Assembly: GCA_037176845.1 (NCBI GenBank)
Contig: JAYKXP010000178.1
Coordinates: 22,140-86,139, forward strand
DNA: 64,000 nucleotides
Reading direction: 5' to 3'
Source of the DNA: Paramarasmius palmivorus
Taxonomy: Eukaryota; Basidiomycota; Agaricomycetes; Agaricales; Marasmiaceae
Shown: positions 21,003 through 32,296 of the stretch, one piece after another
How the letters are laid out: each line of letters begins with the position of its first letter
Position numbering within the stretch: position 1 is the stretch's first letter
Program-made: the position numbers and the translations under genes
The notes under the pieces: model-generated
What the model was told of the DNA's origin: nothing
What the model saw: only the letters and a program-made list of their open reading frames with translations
The model's database searches: none

Positions 21003-24000
21003 GTGCTGGAATTCAACATCATACTTAAGTCCTCTCTGAATCTGTCTCAAGGGTCCAACTGCGGACAGATCCTAACAGATATATTGAAACCGCTAACTGA
21101 CAATGCTAAAAGTAAAAGAAAGAAAAAGCTGCATGCTGCAACAGTAATGTCGGATGAATTACAAAAGGTAATTTGGAATTGTCCTGATAGTGCATCTGAT
21201 GAGCATCTATCTGGAAAGCTATCTTTATGTTTTGGAATGCCTGTAATCTTACGATCTAATACTGCCACTGAAATATGTATCACTAAAGGACAGGAAGCTA
21301 CAGTCTATGACTGGAAAGCAGGAAGGGGCTCACGTGGCCAATTAACTTTGCATACACTATTTGTAAAATTGACTGATCCTCCTCATGATATACAAATACC
21401 TGGACTGCCAGATAATGTTATTCCACTAGTTCCTAACACATCTACACTATTCATAACATTACCAAATGATGAAGAAGTTCATGTATCAAGAACCCAGATT
21501 GAGATTTTACCATGTTTTGCAATGACTGACTATGCTTCACAGGAGACAACAAGAAGATATAATGTTGTAGATTTAATGTATTGTAGAAGCTTTCATGCTT
21601 ACTATACTGCACTGTCTCGTAGTGCATCTGCTGCAGGAACACTTATTTTAAGAAGCTTTTACCCTCATAAGATTACTGGTGGTGCACCACGATCGTTAAA
21701 GCAAGAATATAGAGAACTAGAAATCCTTGATGATATAACTAGACTAAGATATATTGGAGAAATGGATAAAAGTGTACATGGTGCATCTCGTATTGAAGTA
21801 ATTAAAGCCTTTCGTAAATGGAAAGGAGAACAGTACAAACCACCATTTATGCCCAAAATACTACAATGGAACTCTTCAGATCCTTATCAAGAACTAGATG
21901 TTGACAGAATTGAGGAATAGCATATTGTAAACTATAAGAAGCCTGAGTCTACAAAAGAGAGAACTCTAACACAATCTGTGATTCAACAAAGATTAAAGCC
22001 TGTAGAAAGTAGTTTTCCAGTTCAATTCCTTTCAGATTCACAACAGACCTTAGTTAATGATGAGACCCCATTAAAAAGAAAGAGGCTTGATGATGCTGAT
22101 AGTGAGGATGATGATGATAGACTAGTCAAACGCTCTTGTATTGACTCTATTTCATCAAGAGCATTTAATAATCGAATGGGTCCTATATAGAGTAATAACA
22201 GCTGTGCTTATGACACTGTAGTATCAATTCTATACACTATCTGGGCCTCTGATCCTGATAGACGGGATAGTTATATGAACTCTACACAATCTGACATTCT
22301 AACAGAATTATCACAAGAGTTTGAAAAGGTTAGAACTGGACACATTACTTTGGAACAGGCCTGAGATAGCATGAGGGCAACTTTAGATGCATGTTATCCT
22401 CTTCGGAGATTACAATGGGGTGAATATGCTTCAGTGCCTGTAGTATTAGATGCTTTACTAAGCTCTGATACTAGAAACTATATTGAAAATACAGTAACAT
22501 GTCCAAATAATCATACATGTAATAATGCTGTTCAACAATGTAAATCACCTGTACTAGAGATGGTTGGAGCCACAGAGTATGGATCTATATCAGAATGGCT
22601 ATTAAACGGTTCTATTGAATTGGCTCAGAAATGTAGCAACTGTAACACAAATCTAAGATCATTTCACTGCTTCATTAAGCCTCCAGAACTATTTACTTGC
22701 CATTTCACATCATCACAAAAATCCGGAGCCCAGGATACCCGAGTATCATCTCTTGTCCTGACGATAATCTCCTGTCATCCATATCATTTCTCTGTCCGGT
22801 GACAATGCAGATTATCTTGTCATATACGTTGAGTGGTAAACCATAATCATGGCAAGCTAGGACCACACACAGTCACAGTTCTAGGCAGTGAGCACGTTTC
22901 GTCTTATTGGTTCTGGGTAGTCATAAGCAATCTGCGTGTTCCTAGTATTGCTGGGTTATGGGCTCTTCTTCGGGGGTCTCAATTGATGGGAGCAGGTAGT
23001 TGTAAAATATAAATGGTATTATTCATGAATTATTCTACATACACAATGTAGTACATGCTAGTAGTAATAATGACGGTATTTATAGCTCACAAAAAAATGA
23101 AGTCGTACATAGGTCTTGCGGTGCTTGTGTGTACTGCTGAAGACTAGAACATTTGAATCGCGCTGGGACAAGACTGACTCTTGAAAGAAAGATCCATTCT
23201 TGAATGATTGAGGGAGCTTGAGGCACTAGTTGGACTTGAAGCACAAGTTCGTGTAAAGTGTTAGTGAGCCGTCGAGCAATACTGAATCAGCGTAGGACTG
23301 AGAGAAAGCGCAAGTGGAACCCCAGAGTTTATGCCAAGTTAGAGAAGCGGGAAGGGAAGAAAGAACGTATACTGTGGACTGTTGGGACCCTTTAAGTACT
23401 GTGTGCGTGGAAATTGCGGAAATGTACGCACCTGGGGTCTCATCCGATACTCGTCTCATGCACGGCATCCTCTCAAACGTCCCTCGCAACGGTTGACCAA
23501 TTACACATTTGAGGACGTAAACCTCTGCTTGGCCTAACTTGGCCCTTGCGCGACCTTTGCGACAGATACTTGAAGGACATCTTCAAGTTGGTGGTTACAG
23601 GTGGTTACTCACTAGTGGTCTGTCTCTTACTGTGCTTTCTATGCCATGAGAAGAGTACATAGTAAACCAGTTTGAACAACACACATAGCAAGACATACCA
23701 ATCACAATCTCTTGCCATAAGTCCACGTCTATGATACAGGATGAACATTCCAAGTCACCTAGACAAGGAATTGGACACACCATACCAGGTTGTGCCAAAA
23801 AAGTGGTGGGATTATCCTCTAAGAGCTAGTAAGGACATAATTTTAGCTGGGGATAATCTGGGATAATCAATGGGGAAGATGATATGTAAAGGATATTCAC
23901 AGTAAACCCTAGTGACGACTTGAAGGAAAAATGACAAGAGATGACGGTGCAGTATAAAGATGTATCATTGGTGCTCATTCCGCTAACAGAGGGTAACACG

Positions 24001-24305
24001 TGCCAGGCTATATACTATTCCCCGCGATTTTGTGATGATTGCCTAGAACACAGCATAATACTTTTTACATTGATAAAACTGTATATGTAAAAAACATACA
24101 ATATAAACTGAGAGGAGTTATATACTTTGGTAATGAACATTATGTTGCCAGAATTATTGAATCAGATGGATCAGTATTTGGGCATGATGGTATGGGTGAG
24201 ATGGGATCACAACTTTTATATAGTGGTAATTTAAATAGAACTAATCTAAACTTAATGAAGTTCAAGGATAAAAAAGCATATGGGGCAGTATATGTTAAAT
24301 CTTGA
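21003..24305 (+). pseudogene. Helicase-USP fusion protein, disrupted left copy
   Basis: This matches the open 657-codon frame at 55030-53057 at about 97% of residues over the first 305 codons. It has three nonsense changes relative to that copy: TGG to TAG at about 21919 and about 22188, and CGA to TGA at about 22363. It is then cut at 22710 by the 1,327-bp insertion and resumes at 24040 with the C-terminal quarter (…HNTFYIDKTVYV… to …KAYGAVYVKS). Protein features are described under the intact copy. No ATG is visible at the 5' end, where the apparent first codon is GTG, so the frame is a 5'-truncated relic here too. Confidence 0.85.
22711..24037. mobile_element. 1,327-bp non-autonomous DNA element with AT target duplication
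   Basis: The right Helentron-like copy gives the empty site. There CACATTGCC is continuous; here CACAT is followed by CATCACAAAAATCC.., the insert ends ..GCGATTTTGTGATG, and AT-TGCC follows. The terminal inverted repeats are about 12 bp (CATCACAAAA/TTTTGTGATG) and the duplicated target is AT. No transposase frame is seen inside; the short frames near 23.2-23.5 kb are unremarkable. The superfamily is unclear: a 2-bp duplication suggests Tc1/mariner-like mobilisation, but the target would be AT rather than the usual TA. Confidence 0.8.
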
Positions 24306-24314
24306 TTTCTTTCA

Positions 24315-24361
24315 AATTCGTGCCTGACTGCACCCTTGGGTGCAGGCTTGAATTCCCAAGT
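24315..24361 (+). repeat. 3' terminal hairpin and internal terminal repeat, left Helentron-like copy
   Basis: CAAATTCGT (one change from the CGAATTCGT of the right copy) is followed by GCACCC-TT-GGGTGC, flanked by GCCT/AGGC, and then 16 bases to the end ..CCCAAG. This matches the right copy base for base up to CCCAAGT, then diverges. Confidence 0.7.
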
Positions 24362-25194
24362 AGAAGTCTTTTCAGCAGACCCTTGACATGGAGCTAGACA
24401 GCCCTCAGGTGCAAGACCAGAGGATTCATATGTCTTCTACACTAGTGCAGAAGCAGAAACTGAACAGGGCCTGGACACTTTATGTTGACAGGCAGAGGTA
24501 AGCTTCTTTGCTCTGCTATAGGTATACAGTGCCTATCCATCCAGATAATGATGCCACAGTCAGCATCTGCTGTCAGTTTGAAAAGTATGGGATACAAGTG
24601 GAATATCAGGAATTTGGATTCATTCATCTAGAGTATGGTTTTTACATCAATATGCAAGAGAATATGATTTAGTATGTTGAATTTCACTAATACTGGTTGG
24701 GTTTTGATGGGCCTCTTGGTTCACAGGAGTTTTGATGCTACTAAATTTCACAGTATAGTGCTACCCTCTGAAGCTACTTCAAAAAAGTGTCTGAAACTTC
24801 ATGGAGGTCAAGGTGGCAGAGAACTCAATGTGGCGGCAATACCCCAGGCCACCAGTAATAGGAGCCATAGTACAGTGCAAAAAAAGTATCAGGAAGCTGC
24901 CAGAAGACAACACTGTGTTCAGGACAATGCAGAAGTTCAACAGCAGATATGGAGTGCTTCTACTTCACCCACTCTGGCTGGGACTTTGCAAAGCCCTGGG
25001 TAATGTGCCCAGAGTTACTTTCCCTGGGCTCAGGCCTGGCTAAGCTTTTAGCACTAGTCTCAATAATCAAAGGCAATATATAATGCCTTTTATGGGATAA
25101 GTCAAGTATATTTTCCATTATAGACTGTAGGTCTCAAATAGTGTGCTTTTTTGACTTCCAAATTAGAAAAGAGGGCTATCAAAAACTAAAAAAG
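24362..25194. other. No recognisable gene
   Basis: Two overlapping short frames around 24.7-25.0 kb have no recognisable motif. This is the flank of the left Helentron-like insertion. Confidence 0.5.
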
Positions 25195-25793
25195 CCATAA
25201 CAGGGCACTTTTTGGGCGCTTTTTTGACAGGAAATTAATTCCCACACCTCCCGACATCATATAGGGTGCTTCCTGATGCTTCTCTGCTCTGCTTGTTGCT
25301 TCCCAAAATGGAAGGTGGCCTTACTTCACTATTTTTCACCTACAATCAATGCACTGGGGGGTTATTGGGGCACGCTGGGGGGCTATAAGAATTGCATCTT
25401 TGAAGTATATGTTCTAATATGTTCTAAAAGCATGCCCCTGGAATTGGGGGGCATAAAAAGTGGTCCAAATATGGTAATTCAGAAAAATGGCCTATTGGGT
25501 CTTGGGCTATAGGCCAGATATTGACATGGGGTAAGTTGGAGAAGCCTGGGGACACTAAATAGTATATAGATTAGTGTGATAATGGTGCTGAATTATCAAA
25601 AATACTGGGGGTCTCTGACATTGGGGGAATACAATTACAGGGTGAGATGCAACTGGGGCTTAAATATTGTGAATCAGAGATGATATATATGTCCCTTGAT
25701 GGGTTTACAATCCTGGAGAGTGCCCTATTTTTCCAGATTTATTACAGCTAAATTTGCTTTTTTTGGACATTGATAATACTATACTACAGGGAG
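25195..25793 (+). repeat. R1 repeat, copy truncated by the copia LTR
   Basis: It begins around GGGCACTTTTTGGGCGC and runs through the GATATTGACATGGGG and GATGATATATATG landmarks shared with the other R1 copies. It stops inside the ..ACTACAGGGA segment where the solo LTR starts. Confidence 0.75.
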
Positions 25794-26215
25794 TGTTAGA
25801 ATGTATATTAAAGGATTACCAGTTAAACTGATCAATAACAATGACTAGAACTCAATGCAATTGACTGTGATCACCCAATAAGTGTTGATAATAGTAACTT
25901 TTGTATTGAAAATGTGTTCCAAGTGCCAACTCTCTGTGACATGTAAGTAATTACTGTTTGTTTGTACCTATTGTGATGCAGATTGCTTGAGGCATTAAAG
26001 TACTGTCCACTAATTCGAAAATATGTGTTTTACATACTCCTACATGCCCATACACCATAGGTAAGTTCAATAAGTAAAGTAAAAGATAAATAAATATAAA
26101 TGCAAGTGTATGTGCAGTAGAACAAGCATAATTAGAGTGCCAAAGTAGACTTTGTATATTTTGTTGGACTTAGTGTTGAAGAAGTGTTTTATCAACTTCA
26201 TCACTTCATTCAACA
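25794..26215 (-). repeat. Solo Ty1/copia LTR
   Basis: 422 bp, the same length as the LTR at 6774-7195 and highly similar. It has TG..CA ends. No internal copia sequence or matching 5-bp flanks (GGGAG versus CTAAG). Nearly every CpG of the other copy is TpG or CpA here in the segment around 25976-26030, so it is an older, deaminated copy. Confidence 0.85.
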
Positions 26216-26479
26216 CTAAGTTGATGTGGGTCCATGTTGGTTCAAATTTGCAACTGCAGTTAAGTCACAGTTCTTTTCCTTTCACCACTATGAGCCACTT
26301 ATCAAACCCATCAATTCTCACTGGATGCAAACCTCATGGCAGTTGACAGTATTCCCACTTGGGGTCTGATAATTGAAGCAAGGTGCGACCACCATGAGGG
26401 AGACAGCAAGATTAGATAGTATACTATAGATACAATAAAAAATATCAAGATATGGTATATAGATACACATAAAGTAGTT

Positions 26480-27450
26480 AAGATGCGTGAATACAATGTA
26501 TGAAGAAAATACCCTTTGGTTGAACAACTTTGGCCATCTCATGGCATCAACAAACATCATTTTGTCCTGCCCCACTTCTGATACAGATGCAGAAAAGTAC
26601 ATGATGCACTATATCTGTTATTGGGAAATGTTGGCCCAGCTGTATCCTGTTCAGTGGAAGCCAAACCACCATTATGCGATGCACAACAGTGATCTACTGA
26701 AGCAGTGGGGTCTACTAGCAGAGGTCAGCAAGTTTCCTGGAGAGCAGTTAAACTTCATTACTTAATGTGTCAAGACCAATCAATGGATGTATCAGTCACA
26801 CTGTACTATATCTCACCATCCTCAACTAACCCTTGATTTCAGATGACCTTCACCACACAATATTGAAGCAGATGGCCCGCTACTGTTTGCTTCATGCCCA
26901 CATAGAAGACTGCATTCAACACAATGCAGGCTTAGCCTCTACTCGTAAGGATGGCAACAAGCATCCAAACAAATCCATGTCTCAGCTGTACTCAATGCTA
27001 CTAGGTCCCAAATATGAGTCACACAAGGCAATGTCTGATCATACTATTGCTCAGTTTTTCAAAAATACAAAGGACCTACCTTGCTAGCAGTATGAGATGC
27101 TTCTCACATATGTCCACCTACAAGGGCCACCATGGCCAAGGGTTCACCATGATCCTTGTCCTCAATTTAATGCTTTTGTACTTCCACCTACAGGAGCATT
27201 GCTTACAAGCTTCACCAATTCATTGAATCAAACGTACAGCATGTATGCACATCCTCGGTCTGGAATAGCTCATATGAACTTCTTTCTGGGTGTATTCAAG
27301 ATGCGTGCAGCCAGTTTACTCTGTCTGCGTTATGTCTGATCAGTTGATGCCGGGGTTATCAAACCTCCTCAAGTGTCAATCATCTTCCATATTGACCTTA
27401 TGACCAAATAGACCTTTGAGCACTTCCCTTGTGCCAAAGCTAGTAATCCC
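26480..27450 (+). pseudogene. Plavaka/CACTA-like transposase C-terminal remnant
   Basis: A frame at 26487-26765 encodes a segment containing LWLNNFGHLMAST, a Tyr-rich helix, then KPNHHYAMHNSDLLKQWG and VSKFPGEQLN. This order (KPNHHxAxH..L..WGP then xFxGERxNGxLQ) is that of the conserved C-terminal region of Plavaka/CACTA-like transposases in basidiomycetes. A second piece in another frame (26833-27087: ILKQMARYCLLHAHIED) and a third (27097-27339) continue in the same direction. Frameshifts and stops separate them and the catalytic N-terminal core is absent. The remnant begins just downstream of the solo LTR, which may have removed the rest. Confidence 0.55.
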
Positions 27451-27769
27451 TTGTCTATTTTTGATGTTCTAGGACATTTTCTTTATAGGAGAACGGCCAT
27501 GTTTAGCTATTCCAGGGTCATTGAACTTCTGCCCGTGACTGCTGGTTTCATGACTCAGATTCCGTAGTGTGATTGAAAAGAAGCAGGATTCTCGGAATGT
27601 AATATATAGCCTTTCACAAAGTTCAACCAAGTCCCAAATCCTTTCTTTCTTTTCCCTACCACCATTGCCTTAGCAAGTAGCTTCTAGGTGTGTTTCCTGC
27701 TCTTTTCTTTTGTTTTTCTTTCTAATTTTCTTTTCTAGGATGCCCCTTCTAGTCTGTAAACCTTTCGCG

Positions 27770-28770
27770 CCACCACTGACACCTCTTCCTCCACCAAAAC
27801 CTTGAAAATTGAAGTCCAAATGAGAAGAGAAGCCTGTCAAGCTGTCTGCAGAAGAGGCCTACAAGCAGCAGCTGGCTCTGTATGAGCAGGCTATGGCTCT
27901 TGTAGACACTTTCTTGGTTTATTAAGACTCCGTGTTCAACAAGGAAGCAGAGTTCCTTCCCAGCAGGCCTACAGTTGTCAAACTCATTCACATGCAGAAA
28001 GAGAACATTGTGCATGTTAGTTTTATTTATTTCTTTCTACATATGGCTAATGATCTGGTCCCTAGCATGAGTACCATAAGATCAGCACCAACCAGCATTG
28101 TGGATTTGACATCTCCAAGTCCTATTTCAAATGTATTGACTCATCAACATGGCCATAGACACGGGGCTGATTCCAAGAAAGGATTTCTCCTCTTGGCTCC
28201 CTGGTACCAATGAGACAGAGGCACTCATCAAGAAATATGAGGTACATGTCCCATATGGCTCTTTCTCTAAATGGTTTACTAATGTTTCTTTTTCTAGGAC
28301 TACAACTTCCATTCTCCCTTGCCGCCACCAGTGTAAGTGTGCTGGTGCCATAGTCACTGGACATTTTCTGATGCTTTATTTTCTAGATTTCCAAGGTGGG
28401 TGAACGGGTTCCCTATCACCCTCCTGTGACTCCTCACAACAACGAGGGCGATGGATTTATGACTAAGGAGCTGTCCACTGCTGGTGGACATGTCTACCTC
28501 CAAGGCAACATTTATCTGACCTTTGACTCGGTGGTGGCTGCTACCATGATTGTGCCCAAGCCAAACTTCTATACCCAGGGCTGCAATTGATGCATCCAAA
28601 AGGGTCAAGGCACACTCTGGCTGCACTGGCTGTAAGAGCACTAACCAGAAGTGCTCTTTCACCCAGACACTTGAGGAGACCCTCAGTGCTCACAATGAGC
28701 AGTTTGATCTTGGTCTCCAAGGTCACAATGATACGGTTTCTTCATATGACTTTTTCTCAATATTCTTTCT
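27770..28770 (+). pseudogene. Decayed multi-exon coding remnant, unrecognised
   Basis: Successive plus-strand pieces read like exons. One is Lys/Glu/Gln-rich (about 27.82-27.92 kb, EEAYKQQLALYEQAMALVD). Another runs DTGLIPRKDFSSWLPGTNETEALIKKYE (28.16-28.24 kb). A third holds VGERVPYHPPVTPHNNEGDG..GGHVYLQGNIYLTFDS (28.39-28.58 kb), and a fourth has closely spaced Cys residues (GCTGCKSTNQKC, 28.62 kb). AG/GT dinucleotides between them fit introns, but at least one stop lies inside a piece. I do not recognise the protein. It could belong to the same lost element as the Plavaka remnant just upstream. Confidence 0.3.
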
Positions 28771-29039
28771 TACTATATCCAGCTGATGTAGTGATTCTTT
28801 TGTAAAAGTGCACAGTATTCACCACAGGATTTGCAAAGGTATGGGATAACTCCTTTTGCAAAAGTAGGGGACAAGTAATCAAGGCAGATAAGAGATACTG
28901 TCTGCTTTGGGTGCTTCCAAATTGGGAAGGATCATTCTCACACCTTCTGGAAAGGGAACAGGCCGCTTTTTTGAGATCTGGAGATATTTCCACACTGCTT
29001 TTGGCATCCCAAAATGGAAGGTGCTCTTTCTATGATTTA

Positions 29040-30185
29040 ACAGTGCACTTTTTGGGCACTTTTTTTGCGGAAAAATTATTTCCATGCCTCCTGACATCAT
29101 CTGGGTGCCTCCCTACTCTGCTTTTGGCTTCCCAAAATAGAAGGTGGCCTTACCTCATCATTTTCCATCTGGAATCAATGCATTAGGGGGCTATTGGGGC
29201 ATGCTGGGGGGCTATAAAAATCACATTTTTGAGGGAATATGTTCCAATATGTTCTAAAAGCATGCTCCTGCAATTGGGGGGCAGGGAAATGCAAAAAAAG
29301 TGGTCTAAATATGGTAATTCAGGAAAATAGCCTGTTGGATCTTGGGCTACAGGCCAGATATTGACATGGGGTAAGTTGGAGGACCTAGATACATTAAATA
29401 CAAGGCTGGGGACACCAAATAGTACATAGATTAGTGGTATAATGGTGCTTAAATATGAAAAATACTGGAAATCTCCGGAATTAGGGGAATAAAATTACAG
29501 GATGGGATGTAGTGCAGCTGGGGCTTAGATATTGTGAATCAGAGATGATATATATGTTTCCTTGCTTTGTTTACACTCCTGGAGAGCTGCCTATTTTTCC
29601 AGATTTATTACAGCTAGATTCGCTTTTTTTGGACATTGGTAATGCTATACCACAGGAAATGATTGGGATGGGCTGCTTCTTGTTCATAACCCACTCTAGG
29701 GTGTATAGATGATGAATATATACTTTCCCAAGCACTCCTGTATGTGCAACACCTTGTTCAATCCAATGTATTGTACAGTTATGTAACACAGGCAGTAATA
29801 CATGAATAGCACCCCAGGGAAGCATCCCAGCACCAAGGGGAGTTCAGAATCGAGTTCAGGCACCAAAAATACACTTTCCTACCATGAAAGCACATTTTTT
29901 GAATACATCTGTATGATGCTATATAAAAAATCACATTTTTAGGGTTTTTTTTTGTACTGGAGCATGGGGATTGCTTCTAAAATCACCAAAAATGAATGAG
30001 AGACCATTCACTATGCATAGAACAGGAATATTGATTGCCTCCATGAATCCCATGACATGAATCCATATGCCAGACTAATCAATTCCTGCACAATTACAGA
30101 AAACATGTACTATGGATGTAGTATTGCAAGGAGTGATCTGGGGGCTTGGGGAACCTTAAAATTGAATTCAGGATGAAAAATCAGA
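29040..30185 (+). repeat. R1 repeat, longest single copy
   Basis: It runs from the CACTTTTTGGGCAC segment through GGCCAGATATTGACATGGGG and GATGATATATATG to the GGGATTGCTTCTAAAATCACC and CATGTACTATGGATG landmarks. Short frames inside are not protein-like. This copy is the best reference for aligning the family. Confidence 0.75.
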
Positions 30186-31500
30186 TATATTCTTGGATGG
30201 GTGTTAAGACAAGTGAGATAGAGAGTTTGTTGTGCTTGTGGTGATGGTGTTTTCAGGTGGCAAGTGTAATTAACAATAGCTATAAGAGAAACACTATAAG
30301 AACAAGTAAATGATACCAAGACACCTTTTTCTAAAGCTATTTCATTAGTCAGTTTTGAGATATCATTGTGAAAATGTTGTTCTGTTCCATCCAGGCTGTC
30401 TACATGGCTCAAGAGAAACTCAGCAAAAGCAGGTGTTATTAAGGGCATTCTATAGAGTAATGTCATGGTATGGAGGGGGGATGATCAGATGTCACATTGA
30501 GGAGAAGAGTTTGTGCCATGATGTGCTTAGAACCCAGGGGACCATGATCTCCAGAGACTCAATCAGATTCTCATATAATGGTTCAGTAAATGAAATGTTT
30601 GAAACTACAGCACTCATGGGTTAGCATTGGTGTAGCATACACTAGTATGTCTAGAAACTCACTAGTTTGCTAAGTAGTTTAAATAGTGTGGCTATAGGCT
30701 TTAGGTGCTGAAGTCCAAAATGTTTCAGTACTGCTTTTATGTATGAGGTTTGCCTTAGCTAAATGATGCCTTCTTTCTGTTTGATTTCAGTGCCTAACAA
30801 CTAGTTGATTTGTCCTTCATCAGTTACTTCCATTGTGGATTTGATGCTATTGTCAGATCTGTGCCGGAGGTATAAAGAGGTCTGGAGCACCATTAGAAGG
30901 TGGAGGACCTTGGAAGGTAACAGTTGCTGAAGTTCTACACAACAGCCCTACTGACCCACAGCTTGAGAGCGAATAGGAAGATAGAGGAAGTACAGAGATT
31001 GGCAGAGATAATGTTTATTATTCTGTTAAAGATACAGGAACTGTATCCTATGTCTTATATACAAGTATGGTGCCAAGTATCTCTAAACAGAACAGAACAA
31101 AGGAATATATATAAAAGGAAACATATCAGAATATTAGAAAATGACGAGTATAGACATGAGGCATAAGCTCTGGATGAAGGTAAACACATGTTAATGCTTC
31201 TGAGATACTTCCAGACACGAGATTATTTCCAGATGTCAGTATCTGAGTGGTATGGTCATGACACTGTCCTTTATCAGTGGCAGCTCCCTTTTGATAAAAA
31301 CTTCTGATAGTACTCAGGGGAGTTATTACAGTAAACTCTGAGGAAAAAAACCCATATTTGTTTTTTCAATTAAACAATGCCTATTGCTATAGGATAAATT
31401 TCTGGGTTTTTTAAAAGGGGTTTAGAGCCTTTCCTGATTAGGCAGGTGTTTCTAAAAGGGTGTATATAGCTCCTGGAGCACTTTTTTCAAAAATCCAGGT
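30186..31500. other. No recognisable gene
   Basis: Only short frames. A segment near 31.00-31.08 kb resembles an LTR leader in style (TCTTATATACAAGTATGG), but no partner copy is seen in the window. Confidence 0.45.
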
Positions 31501-31629
31501 GCTTTTTGAAAAATACAGGGGATTTTAATGATTTTCCAATTGGGTGCATAATTTCTACAGTCTAGAAAGGGTTTTGTGAGCACTTTTTTGATGCTTTTAT
31601 AATGGAAAATATATTCCCACACCCTCTGG

Positions 31630-32215
31630 AGCTGTTCCAGAGCACTTTTTTGGGCGCTTTTTTGACAGGAAAATTATTCTCACACTCTCTGACATCATCT
31701 GGAATGCCTACCTACTCTGCTTTTGGCTTCCCAAAATAGAAGGTGGCCTTACCTCATCATTTTCCACCTGGAATCAATGCATTAGGGGGCTATTGGGGTA
31801 TGCTGGAGGGCTATAAAAATCACATTTTTGAGGGAATATGTTCCAATATGTTCTAAAAGCATGCTCCTGCAATTGGGGGGCAGGGAAATGCAAAAAAAGT
31901 GGTCCAAATATGGTAATTCAGGAAAATAGCCTATTGGATCTTGGGCTACAGGCCAGATATTGACATGGGGTAAGTTGGAGAACCTAGATACATTAAATAC
32001 AAGGCTGGGGACACCAAATAGTACAAAGATTGGTGAGATAATGGTGCTTAAATATTAAAAATACTGAAAATCTTTGAAATTAAGGGAATAAAATTACAGG
32101 CTGGGGTGTATTGCAGCTGGGGCTTAGATATTGTGGATGAGGGATGATATATATGTCCCCTTAATGACTACCTAGCTGCCCAAGCATTCCTGTATTCACA
32201 ACACCTTGTTCAATC
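31630..32215 (+). repeat. R1 repeat, partial copy
   Basis: It shares the GCACTTTTTTGGGCGC start, the GGCCAGATATTGACATGGGG block and the GATGATATATATG block with the others. It then jumps to the CTGCCCAAGCATTCCTGTAT segment, skipping several hundred bases: an internal deletion relative to 29040-30185. Confidence 0.7.
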
Positions 32216-32254
32216 CAATGTATTGTAATTCCCCTGGACAGATGATTGACAACT

Positions 32255-32296
32255 CCTTGTCCTTGTCCTTGTCCTTGTCCTTGTCCTTGTCCTTGT
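32255..32296. repeat. (CCTTGT)7 hexanucleotide tandem repeat
   Basis: Seven perfect CCTTGT units. On the minus strand they would encode Lys-Asp, Thr-Arg or Gln-Gly dipeptide runs depending on frame. They lie a few hundred bases downstream of the CxC2-KDZ remnant and could be in its C-terminal tail. Confidence 0.9.

Larger units (their letters stand above)
18362..24361 (+). mobile_element. Helitron2/Helentron-like element, left copy (interrupted)
   Basis: The sequence matches 57682-53001 (inverted) end to end and the match stops abruptly at both ends, so these are two separate insertions of one element. The 5' end reads AGTTACGAATTCG. ACGAATTC (18366-18373) pairs with GAATTCGT (18386-18393) as a terminal stem. 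Near the 3' end an inverse copy of ACGAATTCG lies inside the element, followed by a hairpin (GCACCC/GGGTGC) and the end ..GAATTCCCAAG at 24360. Asymmetric terminal inverted repeats plus a 3' hairpin, without target duplication, are the layout described for Helitron2/Helentron elements. No Rep domain is present, so it is probably non-autonomous. Without its 1,329-bp insertion it is 4,671 bp, against 4,682 bp for the other copy. Confidence 0.7.

Noticed and set aside
18362..24361. Canonical Helitron (TC..CTRR ends with Rep-helicase)
   Set aside because: Ends do not start TC or end CTRR and no Rep motif is present; the asymmetric terminal repeats fit Helitron2/Helentron better.
25794..26215. Target-site duplication around the solo copia LTR
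   Set aside because: The flanking five bases (GGGAG and CTAAG) do not match; the site has been rearranged or mutated.
32255..32296. CRISPR-like array
   Set aside because: Simple hexamer tandem repeat without spacers, in a eukaryotic context.
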